This document shows positions 1 through 9,399 of a DNA stretch of 64,000 nt, in pieces. The stretch is taken from positions 1,303,001 through 1,367,000 of the forward strand of contig NZ_CP097122.1 of the NCBI RefSeq assembly GCF_024029775.1. The letters run 5' to 3'. The first letter of the stretch is position 1. Every line of letters starts with the position of its first letter. Position numbers and translations under genes: made by a program. The notes beneath the pieces were generated by a model that searched no databases, was not told the origin of the DNA, and saw only the letters and a list, made by a program, of their open reading frames with translations. Origin of the DNA: Fructobacillus americanaquae. Lineage in GTDB: Bacteria > Bacillota > Bacilli > Lactobacillales > Lactobacillaceae.

Positions 1-3000
1 CAGGGAATGACTGGGATTGTTGGTCCAAATGGTTCTGGAAAATCAAATATTATTGAAGCCATCCGTTGGGTGATGGGGGAACAGTCGGCTAAAGATTTGC
101 GAGGCAATAAAATGGCCGATGTCATTTTTGGTGGAACAAAGAACCGCAAACCCTTAAACCGGGCGGAAGTTTCGATTACCTTTGACAATGCTGATCATTA
201 TATTGCTTCTGATTTTACCGAAATTCGAATTACTCGAAGGTTGTACCGGACAGGAGAATCCTCGTATCAATTAAACGGGACGGAATGCCGGCTCAAGGAT
301 ATCCATGAACTCTTTATGGATACCGGTCTTGGTCGGGATGGCTTTTCAATTATTTCCCAAGGTCAGGTTGAAAAGATTTTTTCAGCGAAGCCGGAAGAAC
401 GACGGGGAATCATTGAAGAAGTCGCTGGTGTCTATAAGTACAAGCAAAATAAGGACAAGGCCGAAAAGGACTTGGCTGCCACGGAAGATAACTTGGACCG
501 TGTTGATGATATTATTGCTGAAGTGGAGGGGCGATTAAACCCTTTGGCTGACCAGGCTCTCAAGGCCAAAGACTATTTGGTTAAGCGCGAAAGTTTTGAA
601 AAATTAGACCAGGTGCGATTGACCCGATCGATTTTGTTGCTGCAGGGACAAGTGGCTGAACAAAGTCAGGAGGCCGGTAAAACCAAGGAAGCTGTTGCTT
701 ATCAGCAAAAACAGGTAAGCTTAATTCAGGATAATCTTGGTCAAAGTCGTGGCCAATTAGAGGCTATCCAGCACGACCGTGACAACTTACAGGCAGAGAT
801 TGTTGCCAAGGCTCAGGAAAAAGAACGGTTGATTGGGAATCAGAAGCTGGCCTCACAAGAGCAGGCCACACTGGTTCGTGATTTAGCCCATTTAGTTGAT
901 CAACAAAAAGACGAACAGGTTCAAGTCGAAAAAACGCAGGCTGAGTTAACTCAGGTACAAAAGCAACTGGCGGCCTTAGTCGACCAAGAACAATCATTAA
1001 AACAGACTATCAAGCAAATTGACCAGGAGCATGGTGCCACCAAGATTGATGCAGTGCAAAATGAACTGGCTGAAAACCGCAATGCTTATGTGACCACGAT
1101 GCAAGCGATTGCTTCCTTACATAATAAGCTGACTTATCAAGAAAAAGCCTTGGCCCAAACGGAAGCACAGTTAGCTTTGAAAAAGACGGCGATGACAAAG
1201 GCCCAGGATGATTTAAAAGCGGCAGAAAGTGCCTTGGCAGCTTATCAAAAAGAACATCCAGACCAAACGACTGGTGAAAATCCTTTTGAGGACCAAGTGG
1301 CACAGGCAAAGAATGCTTTAGCAGATGCCAAGGTAGCGGCTCAGGATCAACAAAAAAGTTGGCAAGAGGCGGCCTATGCCCTCGATCAGCAGCGGTCGCG
1401 TTATCAGGCAGAAGCTTCATTAGATGATTATGCTGGTTTTTATCAGGGTGTTAAGAACCTGATGGTGCCTGCTGTGCGGCAAAACTTTCCAGGCATCAAG
1501 GGCGTCGTTGCGGAATTGTTAACGGTTCCAAAATCCTACACGAAGGCGATTGAAACCGTCTTGGGTGGGGCGTTACAGCAAATTGTAGTGGACACGACTC
1601 AAACGGCTAAGTCGATTGTTGCCTACCTGACTAAAAACAAAAAGGGTCGGGTAACCCTTTTGCCGATTGATACCATTCGCCCTCGTCAGGCCCGTGACAT
1701 AGCCGCTGCTAGCCGTGAAAATGGCTATATTGGCTTAGCTGCTGACTTAGTTTCCGTGCCGGCTGGGATGGAAAATATCCTCTCTTCATTGCTGGGGACA
1801 ACCTTGGTTGTTGAAGATTTGGCGGCGGCTACACAGGTTGCTCGGGCTTGTCAAAATCGTTTGCGAGTTGTTTCATTGGACGGTCAGTTGGTCAATGCCG
1901 GTGGTTCTATTACCGGTGGTGCTAACTTTCGTCAAGGGCCATCTGTTCTGTCCCGGCAGGCTGATTTAAAGGAAAAAGAAGCGGCGTTAGCCAAGCAACA
2001 GGTGCTGGTTGCCGACCTGGCTGAAAAGCGTAATCAAAGCCAAAATCAGGTCAACACCTGGCAAGAAAAATTGGCGGACTTGATGCAACAAAGTCGAGAC
2101 TTTGTTGCCCAGGGGCAGCAAGTTGATTATGAATTGGCCAGCTTAAAGGATACCGTTGATCGCCACCAAACCAGCGTGCAAACACTATCTTTGGATCTAG
2201 CAGATTTGCAGGTTGCTAAAGAGGACGCTGAACAGGAACAGGCAGCGGCCCAAACGGCATTGACTGAAAATGAGGATAAGAAGGGGACAATCGAAGGGAA
2301 CACCGCTGATTTGACCGCCGAGTTGGACCAGTTAACTAAGGACCAACAAGCTTATCAGGGCCAAAAAGCCGAATTCCAGGCAGAACTCGCGAAAGTTTCC
2401 GCTCAGCGTTCGGCTCAGGAGGAAAATCAGCACCGCTTGACCGAAACTTTGACAAAGGGGCAAGACCACTTATTGTCACTGCAAGAGCAGGCTGGGCAGA
2501 TGCAGGAAAACCTCGACCAGGCAAAGAGCACTGAAGAACTGAGTCAGGCGGTCACTGATTTGTCGACTGCCTTAACAACGGCCCAGGAAAAGGCTGATTT
2601 GTTAGCTGATCAATGGGCCAAATTATCAACGACGGTCAAGGAAGAGGAAGAAAAACTTGCCTTGGCCCAAGAAGAGTTGAATAACGAGGTTGTTGACCAG
2701 TCAGCTGCTAATCATCGTTTGCAAAGTAGCCAAGAACGCTTGGCTAAGCAAATTGCAACGTTGCGCCAGACCTATGGTCTGACCGTAGAATCAGAGAATG
2801 ACGTGGTTGCTTCTGATTTGTCTGACCAAGAAGTTGACCAAACATTGGCTGAGACCAAGAAGGCCATCGATGCACTGGGGCCAGTGAACATCGCGGCCAT
2901 CCAGGAGTATGATGAAATTAAAGATCGCCACGACTTCTTGACCAGCCAAGCAGAAGATCTGAAGGCAGCCAAGGAGACCCTGCAGGATACAATCGATGAG

Positions 3001-3489
3001 ATGGACCAAGAGGTTCAGATTCGTTTTCAGGAAACCTTTGATGCCATTGCAGCTAATTTCTCAGATGTCTTTACGAAGATGTTTGCGGGTGGCCAGGCCC
3101 AAATTGAGTTGACCGACCCAGAACACTTGCTAACGACTGGAATTGACATTAAGGCGCAACCGCCTGGCAAAAAATTCCAGCAAATGTCGTTGTTATCTGG
3201 TGGTGAAAAGGCCTTGACTGCCATTTCGTTGTTGTTTGCGATTTTGCAGGTTCGCCCTGTACCATTTGCCGTCTTGGATGAGGCTGAGGCAGCCTTGGAT
3301 GAGGCGAACGTCGACCGTTTTGCGGCTTATTTGAAAAATTTTGCTGGCGATACCCAATTCATCACGATCACGCATCGCAAGGGAACGATGGTTGCTGCTA
3401 AAATCTTGTATGGTGTTACAATGCAAGAAGCAGGGGTTTCAAAGATGGTCGCGGTTAACCTGGAAGAGGCACACCAACAACTCGCTTAA
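1..3489 (+). CDS. smc: Chromosome segregation ATPase SMC (5'-truncated by window)
   Basis: SMC forms the DNA-entrapping, ring-shaped core of the bacterial condensin with ScpA/ScpB and helps separate origins during replication. The open frame runs to the window edge, so the true start and a few N-terminal residues are missing; about 1,162 codons are visible against a usual length near 1,180. Visible marks are the Walker A loop GPNGSGKSN almost at the start, two long Q/A/E/K-rich coiled-coil arms, a globular hinge around residues 480-640 with Gly-rich GGSITGGA at its end, the ABC signature LSGGEKALTA and the Walker B stretch VLDEAEAALDEANVDRF near the C-terminus. In most SMCs the Walker B reads DEVEAALD or DEADAALD, so the chemistry looks intact. 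It is followed after 19 nt by ftsY, the same smc-ftsY order as in other Firmicutes. Confidence 0.97.
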   Translation, partial: QGMTGIVGPNGSGKSNIIEAIRWVMGEQSAKDLRGNKMADVIFGGTKNRKPLNRAEVSITFDNADHYIASDFTEIRITRRLYRTGESSYQLNGTECRLKDIHELFMDTGLGRDGFSIISQGQVEKIFSAKPEERRGIIEEVAGVYKYKQNKDKAEKDLAATEDNLDRVDDIIAEVEGRLNPLADQALKAKDYLVKRESFEKLDQVRLTRSILLLQGQVAEQSQEAGKTKEAVAYQQKQVSLIQDNLGQSRGQLEAIQHDRDNLQAEIVAKAQEKERLIGNQKLASQEQATLVRDLAHLVDQQKDEQVQVEKTQAELTQVQKQLAALVDQEQSLKQTIKQIDQEHGATKIDAVQNELAENRNAYVTTMQAIASLHNKLTYQEKALAQTEAQLALKKTAMTKAQDDLKAAESALAAYQKEHPDQTTGENPFEDQVAQAKNALADAKVAAQDQQKSWQEAAYALDQQRSRYQAEASLDDYAGFYQGVKNLMVPAVRQNFPGIKGVVAELLTVPKSYTKAIETVLGGALQQIVVDTTQTAKSIVAYLTKNKKGRVTLLPIDTIRPRQARDIAAASRENGYIGLAADLVSVPAGMENILSSLLGTTLVVEDLAAATQVARACQNRLRVVSLDGQLVNAGGSITGGANFRQGPSVLSRQADLKEKEAALAKQQVLVADLAEKRNQSQNQVNTWQEKLADLMQQSRDFVAQGQQVDYELASLKDTVDRHQTSVQTLSLDLADLQVAKEDAEQEQAAAQTALTENEDKKGTIEGNTADLTAELDQLTKDQQAYQGQKAEFQAELAKVSAQRSAQEENQHRLTETLTKGQDHLLSLQEQAGQMQENLDQAKSTEELSQAVTDLSTALTTAQEKADLLADQWAKLSTTVKEEEEKLALAQEELNNEVVDQSAANHRLQSSQERLAKQIATLRQTYGLTVESENDVVASDLSDQEVDQTLAETKKAIDALGPVNIAAIQEYDEIKDRHDFLTSQAEDLKAAKETLQDTIDEMDQEVQIRFQETFDAIAANFSDVFTKMFAGGQAQIELTDPEHLLTTGIDIKAQPPGKKFQQMSLLSGGEKALTAISLLFAILQVRPVPFAVLDEAEAALDEANVDRFAAYLKNFAGDTQFITITHRKGTMVAAKILYGVTMQEAGVSKMVAVNLEEAHQQLA

Positions 3490-3508
3490 TCACATAGGAG
3501 AGTAGTCT

Positions 3509-4825
3509 ATGGGACTTTTTGATATTTTTAAGAAAAAGAAGGAAGCTCAGGAAAATCAGTCGGCCGAAGTTGGTCAGCAGACAGCACCTGAGTCAACAGT
3601 AAGAGACTCAGAAAAGCAGTTAACTGATGCAAATCAAGATCAGCCGGCCGAGAAAAGAGCAAAGGCAGTAACAGAGGATCAACAGGACCAGCCCGCTACA
3701 AAAACAGCTACTGAAACAACCGGACCGGCAGGGGCTGACAAAGACAAAGCTGACCAAGAGTCTGCTCAAGTGCTTACAGAGGATAGTGACAACGAACGTG
3801 AATTTGATCAACCTGTCACTGCTGAGCATAAGCAGAGTCAGGACCAAGGGCAAAAGCAAGATCAAAACGCGGACCAAGGCCAAGACGAGCAATCCAACCA
3901 GGCGGTCTATGACCGCGGCTTGAAGCAATCTCGTCAGGGCTTTGCTGACCGATTTAACCGCTTTTTAGCCAACTTCCGTTCGGTTGATGAAAACTTCTTT
4001 GAGGAGTTGGAAGATACCTTAATTGGGGCTGATTTAGGCTTTGATTTGGCAATTCAAATTTCCAACCAAGTTCGTGAAGCTGTTAAGGTGCAAAATATTA
4101 AGGATAAGGGCCAAATTCGTTCTTTGATTATTGAACAGATGGTGGCACAATATGATGCTCAAGGTCAAAATGAAGACCAATCCATGCATTTTGCACCAGC
4201 AGGTCAACCAACCGTGATTCTCTTTGTTGGAGTAAATGGTGTCGGCAAAACGACGACCGTGGGGAAATTAGCTTCAGCCTATCAAAAAGAAGGTAAAAAG
4301 GTCCTTTTGGCAGCAGCGGATACCTTCCGTGCGGGTGCGGTGAAGCAACTGCAGGAATGGGGTAACCGGGCTGATGTACCGGTTGTGGCTGGGCCTGAAA
4401 AGGCCGATCCGGCTTCTGTTGTCTATACGGCGGTTGAACGAGCCAAAGAGGAGCACTATGATGTCTTGTTCGTTGATACGGCCGGTCGCTTACAAAATAA
4501 CGTCAACTTGATGCAAGAGCTAGCCAAGATCAATCGAGTTGTTAAGAAGGTCTTGCCAGATGCCCCACAAGAGGTTCTGCTGGTTTTGGATGCAACGACG
4601 GGGCAAAATGCTTTGCAACAGGCCAAGTTGTTCCAGGACTCTTCTGATGTGACTGGGATTGTCTTAACTAAGATGGATGGGACAGCTAAAGGTGGTATTG
4701 TTTTTGCCATTCGTGACAGCCTGCATTTGCCAGTCAAATGGATTGGCTTTGGTGAAAAGGCAACTGATTTACGCGTCTTTTCGGCTGAGGACTTTGTTTA
4801 TGGTATGTTCAAGGACTTGGTCTAG
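3509..4825 (+). CDS. ftsY: Signal recognition particle receptor FtsY
   Basis: FtsY is the membrane-associated GTPase that docks SRP-ribosome complexes at the SecYEG translocon. The 438-aa protein has an unusually long acidic, Gln-rich, low-complexity A domain (about residues 12-135), then the NG domain. GTPase motifs are GVNGVGKTTTVGKLA near residue 240, DTFRAGAVKQL, DTAGR near 323, TKMDGTAKGG near 387 and the closing GFGEKATDL. The start is ATG 3509 behind an AGGAG. It sits between smc and ylxM-ffh, so receptor and particle protein are probably made from one transcript. The A domain is poorly conserved between species and is likely to contact membrane lipid or SecY. Confidence 0.97.
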   Translation: MGLFDIFKKKKEAQENQSAEVGQQTAPESTVRDSEKQLTDANQDQPAEKRAKAVTEDQQDQPATKTATETTGPAGADKDKADQESAQVLTEDSDNEREFDQPVTAEHKQSQDQGQKQDQNADQGQDEQSNQAVYDRGLKQSRQGFADRFNRFLANFRSVDENFFEELEDTLIGADLGFDLAIQISNQVREAVKVQNIKDKGQIRSLIIEQMVAQYDAQGQNEDQSMHFAPAGQPTVILFVGVNGVGKTTTVGKLASAYQKEGKKVLLAAADTFRAGAVKQLQEWGNRADVPVVAGPEKADPASVVYTAVERAKEEHYDVLFVDTAGRLQNNVNLMQELAKINRVVKKVLPDAPQEVLLVLDATTGQNALQQAKLFQDSSDVTGIVLTKMDGTAKGGIVFAIRDSLHLPVKWIGFGEKATDLRVFSAEDFVYGMFKDLV

Positions 4826-4828
4826 GCG

Positions 4829-5170
4829 ATGGATTTAGACAAAAAAAATCAGGTGAATGCTTTATTACCGTTTTATGGACCGTTGTTGACGGTTAAGCAA
4901 CAAAATTACTTGCGGGCATATTTTGAGGATGATTATTCCATCATTGAAATTGCCGAGGCCGAAGTTGTTAGCCGGCAAGCCGTTTCGGATAACTTGAAGC
5001 GTGGCGTTGATTCTTTGGAACACTACGAGGCCGTTTTAGGGCTCTACAAGGATTCAGTCCACCGGCAGGCGCAAGAACAGGATTTGCTGGATTACGTTGC
5101 CGAGCACTATCAAAACGATCAACATTTAAAGCAAATTTTAGACCAACTGGTTAACCAAGAAATTAATTAA
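4829..5170 (+). CDS. ylxM: YlxM-family SRP-associated HTH protein
   Basis: This 113-aa protein belongs to the UPF0122/YlxM family, whose members have a sigma-factor-like helix-turn-helix and are linked to SRP in Firmicutes. The family N-terminus is recognisable (LLPFYGPLLTVKQQNYLRAY), and the HTH-like part is the following segment with VVSRQAVSDNLKRG (about residues 45-60). The gene starts 3 nt after the ftsY stop and precedes ffh, as expected. In streptococci YlxM has been reported to affect SRP GTPase activity; assigning that role here is by homology and position. Confidence 0.93.
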   Translation: MDLDKKNQVNALLPFYGPLLTVKQQNYLRAYFEDDYSIIEIAEAEVVSRQAVSDNLKRGVDSLEHYEAVLGLYKDSVHRQAQEQDLLDYVAEHYQNDQHLKQILDQLVNQEIN

Positions 5171-5210
5171 GGGGGAAGCCGGAGTCCCGAAGTGGCCCGG
5201 CCAAGCAATC
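5171..5210 (+). promoter_or_regulatory. ffh translation-initiation leader with hairpin between SD and AUG
   Basis: The purine run GGGGGAAG is followed by GCCGG (5178-5182) and its complement CCGGC (5197-5201), then nine bases and the ATG. Folding the hairpin would bring the purine run to about 11 nt from the start. The run overlaps the hairpin by one base. Whether this is a structural bridge or a regulator of initiation is inference. Confidence 0.4.
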
Positions 5211-6686
5211 ATGGCTTTTGAAAACTTGACACAGCGCCTCTCCAAGACGTTGAAAAATCTAACCGGTCAGGGCAAGATTAAAGAAGAAGACCTACAGGCC
5301 TCTCTTCGTGAAATCCGTTTAGCCTTACTGGAAGCCGATGTTTCTTACTCGACAGTGAAGAAGTTCATCGACCAAATTCGCCAAAGGGCGAAGGGCCAAG
5401 AAATCCTGGAAGGGCTGAATGGCGCCCAACAGGTTATCAAAATTGTTAATGAGGAGTTAACAGCCTTGATGGGGGACCAAGCGGTTCCACTCAATAAATC
5501 AGAAAAGATTCCGACAACCATCATGATGGCTGGCTTGCAAGGGGCTGGTAAAACGACCACCATTGCCAAATTGGCTTATAAGTTAAAGCGCGAAAATAAC
5601 GCTCGTCCACTTTTGATTGCAGCCGATGTTTATCGTCCAGCCGCCATTGATCAGTTGGAAATCTTGGGAAAAGATTTGGAGGTTCCAGTCTTTTCACAGG
5701 GGACAGATGTTGATCCACGTGAAATCGTCAAGGCTGGGTTAGCCCAGGCCAAGAAAAACAAAAATGATTATGTCTTGATTGATACGGCCGGTCGTTTGCA
5801 AATTGATGCCGAATTGATGGCTGAGTTGAAGGACATCGAAACGATTGCTCAACCAGATGAAGTGCTCTTGACGGTCGATGCGATGACCGGACAGAATGCA
5901 ACTGAAACAGCCCAAGGCTTTGCCAACGAGTTGCACTTGACCGGTGTCGTTTTAACTAAGTTGGATGGTGATACCCGTGGTGGTGCTGCCTTATCAATAC
6001 GTGATGTCACGGGTCAGCCAATCAAATTCGTTGGTCAAGGTGAAAAGCCAACCGACCTGGATGTATTTTACCCAGACCGAATGGCTTCACGAATTTTGGG
6101 CATGGGGGATATGCTGACCTTTATCGAAAAGGCTCAGCAAGAAGTGGACGAAAAGAAGCAGGCCGAGCAGCTTGAAAAGATGCGCCTGAACACTTTTGAC
6201 TTCAATGACTTTATCGACCAGCTGCACCAGGTTCAAAACATGGGACCAATGGAAGACTTACTGAAGATGATTCCTGGAATGGCCGGAAATCCAGCTTTAG
6301 CGAACCTGCAAATTGATGACAAGCAGTTTGCCCATATGGAAGCGATTATCTCCTCAATGACGAAGGCTGAACGGGAAGATCCCGACTTGTTGAATCCATC
6401 TCGCCGTCGTCGTTTGGCAGCGGGTGCAGGGCGGCCAATTGTGGAAGTCAACAAGATGATTAAGCAATTCGACCAGATGCGCAAAATGATGAACCAAGCT
6501 TCAAACGGAAACTTCTCCGGCATGGAATCCATGATGGGGCAAACCGGAATGGACATGTCTCAAATGATGGGGGGCATGGGTGGTGGTATGCCAAGTGGCA
6601 ACTTTGGCCAAAAGGTTCAAAATTTTGCTATGAAGCAAGCAGCCCGGAAGATGAAGAAGTTAAAGAAGAAGCGTGGCAAAAAATAA
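5211..6686 (+). CDS. ffh: Signal recognition particle protein Ffh
   Basis: Ffh is the GTPase and signal-sequence-binding subunit of SRP and binds 4.5S/scRNA through its M domain. The 491-aa protein has an N domain (1-85), the GTPase domain with GLQGAGKTTTIAKLA near residue 107, DVYRPAAIDQL, DTAGR near 190 and TKLDGDTRGG near 249, and a C-terminal Met-rich M domain ending in a lysine-rich tail. The start MAFENLTQRL matches the family. The leader is odd: the purine run GGGGGAAG (5171-5178) is separated from ATG 5211 by a GC-rich hairpin, and nothing closer to the ATG looks like a Shine-Dalgarno. The SRP RNA gene was not found in this window. Confidence 0.97.
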   Translation: MAFENLTQRLSKTLKNLTGQGKIKEEDLQASLREIRLALLEADVSYSTVKKFIDQIRQRAKGQEILEGLNGAQQVIKIVNEELTALMGDQAVPLNKSEKIPTTIMMAGLQGAGKTTTIAKLAYKLKRENNARPLLIAADVYRPAAIDQLEILGKDLEVPVFSQGTDVDPREIVKAGLAQAKKNKNDYVLIDTAGRLQIDAELMAELKDIETIAQPDEVLLTVDAMTGQNATETAQGFANELHLTGVVLTKLDGDTRGGAALSIRDVTGQPIKFVGQGEKPTDLDVFYPDRMASRILGMGDMLTFIEKAQQEVDEKKQAEQLEKMRLNTFDFNDFIDQLHQVQNMGPMEDLLKMIPGMAGNPALANLQIDDKQFAHMEAIISSMTKAEREDPDLLNPSRRRRLAAGAGRPIVEVNKMIKQFDQMRKMMNQASNGNFSGMESMMGQTGMDMSQMMGGMGGGMPSGNFGQKVQNFAMKQAARKMKKLKKKRGKK

Positions 6687-6804
6687 TTAGTGCCTGTTGT
6701 TAGTGAAACGATACGATAGCAGGTGACCGGTGGCAGTCATTGCCTATGGTAGAAAAAGAGGCGACATACCCCAGTTATGGAACGTAGCTACAGATAGGAA
6801 AATG

Positions 6805-7611
6805 ATGACGATTAAACTAATTGCAACTGATTTAGACGCCACCTTTTTACGAGCGGACAAGAGTTTTGACCGCCAGGCTTATCAGGTAATGGTCGATTTA
6901 GCCAAGAAAAAGAATGTAACCTTTGTGGTCGCAACAGGTAATCATCCAGATAAGGTGGCCAAATACTTTGCTGGGGCTAACCAGGACTTTATATTGATTG
7001 CTAACAATGGCGCTGAAGTCGTTGAAGAGGGTGAGATTATGAAGACTTACCCAATTGAGCCGGCCGTTTTTCAGCCAATTGTGGAAACCGTTTTAGCTAA
7101 TCGCGACAGAGTCTCAATGGGCTTAGTCTTTACTGGCGTCACCCAGGCATTTATTCTGAAAGAAATGGCCGCTTTGGGGTATGGTGACCGTAAGGCACAG
7201 CAATATTTCCAGGATTTGAAGATTGTGGATAATTTGAGTGAAATTAACGAACCAATTTTGAAGATGACGGTCGATCTACCAGACTTTGAACGTCCTTTCA
7301 TGGAAGCGGTTAATAACCATCAGCTGCCAATCCACGTCACAACTTCGGGTTATGGTGCCGTCGACTTAGTCAATCCAGCTGTGAACAAGGGTGTGGCCTT
7401 AAAGGATTTAGGCGATCAGCTAGGTATTGCGCCAGAAGAGATGGCCGCCTTTGGTGATGGCTTGAATGATTTGGAAATGTTGCAATTGGTTGGTCATCCC
7501 TTCGTGATGCCGAATGCCGATTCTGAACTCTTTACTTACAAGTTTGAGGAAGCGGTTGCTGATTCCAACAATGATGGGGTTTTGAAGACTATTTTAGCTA
7601 ATATCCTTTAA
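6805..7611 (+). CDS. Cof-type HAD-superfamily sugar/nucleotide phosphatase
   Basis: This is a HAD phosphatase of the Cof subfamily (C2B cap), 268 aa, probably cytosolic and acting on small phosphorylated metabolites such as sugar phosphates, FMN or PLP. Motif I is DLDAT at residues 9-13, where the usual DxDGT glycine has become Ala. Motif II is the VVATGN stretch, motif III the conserved Lys region before the cap exit, and motif IV GDGLNDLEM near the C-terminus. An upstream in-frame GTG at 6730 would add an atypical N-terminus; ATG 6805 has AGGA at the correct spacing and gives the family start. Substrate cannot be predicted from the sequence. Confidence 0.88.
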   Translation: MTIKLIATDLDATFLRADKSFDRQAYQVMVDLAKKKNVTFVVATGNHPDKVAKYFAGANQDFILIANNGAEVVEEGEIMKTYPIEPAVFQPIVETVLANRDRVSMGLVFTGVTQAFILKEMAALGYGDRKAQQYFQDLKIVDNLSEINEPILKMTVDLPDFERPFMEAVNNHQLPIHVTTSGYGAVDLVNPAVNKGVALKDLGDQLGIAPEEMAAFGDGLNDLEMLQLVGHPFVMPNADSELFTYKFEEAVADSNNDGVLKTILANIL

Positions 7612-7686
7612 GCAGAGGGAAAACTAGTCATTGATTTTTACTAAGTAATTGGTGCAAATGAGCCGTTGGTTTATTAATCAACATTT

Positions 7687-7713
7687 AAAAGCAATCGAAT
7701 GATTGCTTTTTTT
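7687..7713 (+). terminator. Rho-independent terminator after HAD gene
   Basis: A 10-bp stem AAAAGCAATC/GATTGCTTTT with a GAAT loop runs into a T tract. Confidence 0.85.
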
Positions 7714-7752
7714 AGTGCTGAAACTACGTTTTTTAGGTCAAACGGGACCGGC

Positions 7753-7779
7753 TAGACCAATCTGTTTTTATGCTATAAT
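7753..7779 (+). promoter_or_regulatory. Promoter for sortase/ruvA
   Basis: There is an extended -10 (TGcTATAAT, 7771-7779) with a weak -35-like TAGACC 15 bp upstream. It lies between the HAD terminator and the sortase start. Confidence 0.6.
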
Positions 7780-7870
7780 AGTGGCATTAAGTCAAACGGT
7801 TTAATGCTGATTTTTACTAAAAAAATCAGTATCATGAGACAACGAAAAACTGTCAGGAGGATGCAGCCAA

Positions 7871-8632
7871 ATGACTGACCGCATGAGGAAGTGGGTGCAA
7901 CGCCTGCTTTGGTTAATAATTATCGGAATAATTGCTTTGTTGGGCTATCGTTGGGCTGAATCACAGCCCGCATTAAGTCCAGTAAAAACGGTGCCAAAAC
8001 AGCTGTTTGGTCAAACAAAAATTTATAGTCAAAATGATCGACAACAGATTGCCGGCAAAATTAGTGCTCAAGATCAAAGCGCTAAAGGATTAACAAAGCA
8101 AGGCTTTGTGGCGATTCCCAAGTTATCGATTTTACTACCAATTTACGATAATGCCTATTCAGCCGTTGCCTTGAATGTAGGGGCTAATACGGCACAAAAA
8201 GGTACCCCTGTACCAACAATGGGACAGGGAAACTATACGTTAGCTGCTCATAATTGGGATAATGGTTATACAGCCTTTTCGGCTTTACAACAGAAACTTA
8301 ATCAAAATGCACCTTATTATCAAAATGGTCAAGCGGGAAATTCAAGCTGGTTAAATGGTCAGTCAATCTACCTGGCTAATGGTGATGGGGTCTTTACTTA
8401 CCAGATTACCGGTCAGGTTGGTGTTGATGAGAATGATGGCTCTGTTTTGAATCCTGATGACCGTGATGACGGTAAGGCAAAAATTACGATTATTACCTGC
8501 CTCTTCCCTGATACGACGAAGCGTATCATTACCAATGCTAAGTTCATGAAGTTTGAATCTTGGGCCGATGCTAGCAATGATGAAGTTGGCTATTTTGATA
8601 CGAAAAAGCAAAAAATTAACTTAGTTCCGTAA
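7871..8632 (+). CDS. srtA: Class A sortase
   Basis: Sortase is a membrane-anchored cysteine transpeptidase that cleaves LPxTG-type signals and joins surface proteins to peptidoglycan. The 253-aa protein has an N-terminal transmembrane anchor (about residues 12-29) and an extracellular sortase fold. The catalytic triad is visible as His127 in TLAAHNWDNG, Cys210 in IIITCLF and Arg218 in TTKRII, in the expected order and spacing. The start is ATG 7871 after CAGGAGG. It is placed before ruvA with a 36-nt gap, so it may be co-transcribed. No LPxTG substrate gene is present in the window, which suits a housekeeping sortase. Confidence 0.92.
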   Translation: MTDRMRKWVQRLLWLIIIGIIALLGYRWAESQPALSPVKTVPKQLFGQTKIYSQNDRQQIAGKISAQDQSAKGLTKQGFVAIPKLSILLPIYDNAYSAVALNVGANTAQKGTPVPTMGQGNYTLAAHNWDNGYTAFSALQQKLNQNAPYYQNGQAGNSSWLNGQSIYLANGDGVFTYQITGQVGVDENDGSVLNPDDRDDGKAKITIITCLFPDTTKRIITNAKFMKFESWADASNDEVGYFDTKKQKINLVP

Positions 8633-8668
8633 TCTGCTTTACGGTAAAATAGATATCCAGGAGTTATT

Positions 8669-9292
8669 ATGTATGAATATTTGCGGGGCGTGATTACCCA
8701 GGTTTGGCCAGGTTATATCGTCTTAGAAAGCAAAGATGGTATTGGCTACAAGATTTTTCCGGCGAATTCCTATCACTACACTGTTGACCAGGAAGCCCAA
8801 GTTTTCGTCGAACAAATTGTTCGTGAAACGGAGTTAACCCTTTATGGTTTTGCCTCGATGACGGAAAAGGGACTGTTTAACAAGTTGTTAAATGTTTCAG
8901 GCATTGGGCCTAAATCAGCTTTGGCAATCCTAGCTGGTGCAGACCCAGCTTCCTTGGTGGCAGCCATTGACCAAGATGAAGTTGGCTATTTGACGCAGTT
9001 TCCCGGGGTGGGAAAGAAAACCGCGCAACAGATTATCCTGGATTTGAAGGGGAAAATGGCGGACTTTGCGAACTTAGCTCAAGATCAAGAGCTTCGCTTA
9101 GGCCTTGACCTGTCAGATTCTGCTCGCTTGGTTGCCAGTGATAGCCAAAATCTGGCCGATGCCATGGCGGCTTTGGAAGCCTTGGGTTATGCCCAAAAGG
9201 ATATTAAAAAGGTCAAGAAGGCCTTGGCCGGCGAAAAGGGCAAGACAGAGGAGCTGATTTCAAAAGCTCTGGCCCTGCTAGTTTCAGCATAA
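8669..9292 (+). CDS. ruvA: Holliday junction branch-migration protein RuvA
   Basis: RuvA binds four-way junctions as a tetramer and loads the RuvB helicase for branch migration. The 207-aa protein shows the N-terminal OB fold (MYEYLRGVITQVWPGYIVLE), two helix-hairpin-helix motifs (NVSGIGPKSALAIL near residue 75 and QFPGVGKKTAQQI near 110), a flexible acidic linker and the C-terminal UBA-like domain III (AMAALEALGYAQKDIKKV) that contacts RuvB. The usual partner ruvB does not follow: the next gene is a deoxynucleoside kinase. Downstream recombination is completed in Firmicutes by RecU, encoded at 32 kb in this window. Confidence 0.96.
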   Translation: MYEYLRGVITQVWPGYIVLESKDGIGYKIFPANSYHYTVDQEAQVFVEQIVRETELTLYGFASMTEKGLFNKLLNVSGIGPKSALAILAGADPASLVAAIDQDEVGYLTQFPGVGKKTAQQIILDLKGKMADFANLAQDQELRLGLDLSDSARLVASDSQNLADAMAALEALGYAQKDIKKVKKALAGEKGKTEELISKALALLVSA

Positions 9293-9399
9293 AGAACTGG
9301 TTAAATGCGGTGTAAGCAACCGTTTGTCACAAGAGCGCAAGCTGGGGTTTTCTTTTCAGCAATGAGGGAAGGCCATGGTAACAAAACAGAGGAGCATGT

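Noticed and set aside
3620-3928. Long minus-strand frame opposite ftsY A domain
   Set aside because: It is a shadow frame produced by the repetitive Gln/Asp-rich coding sequence, with no initiation signals.
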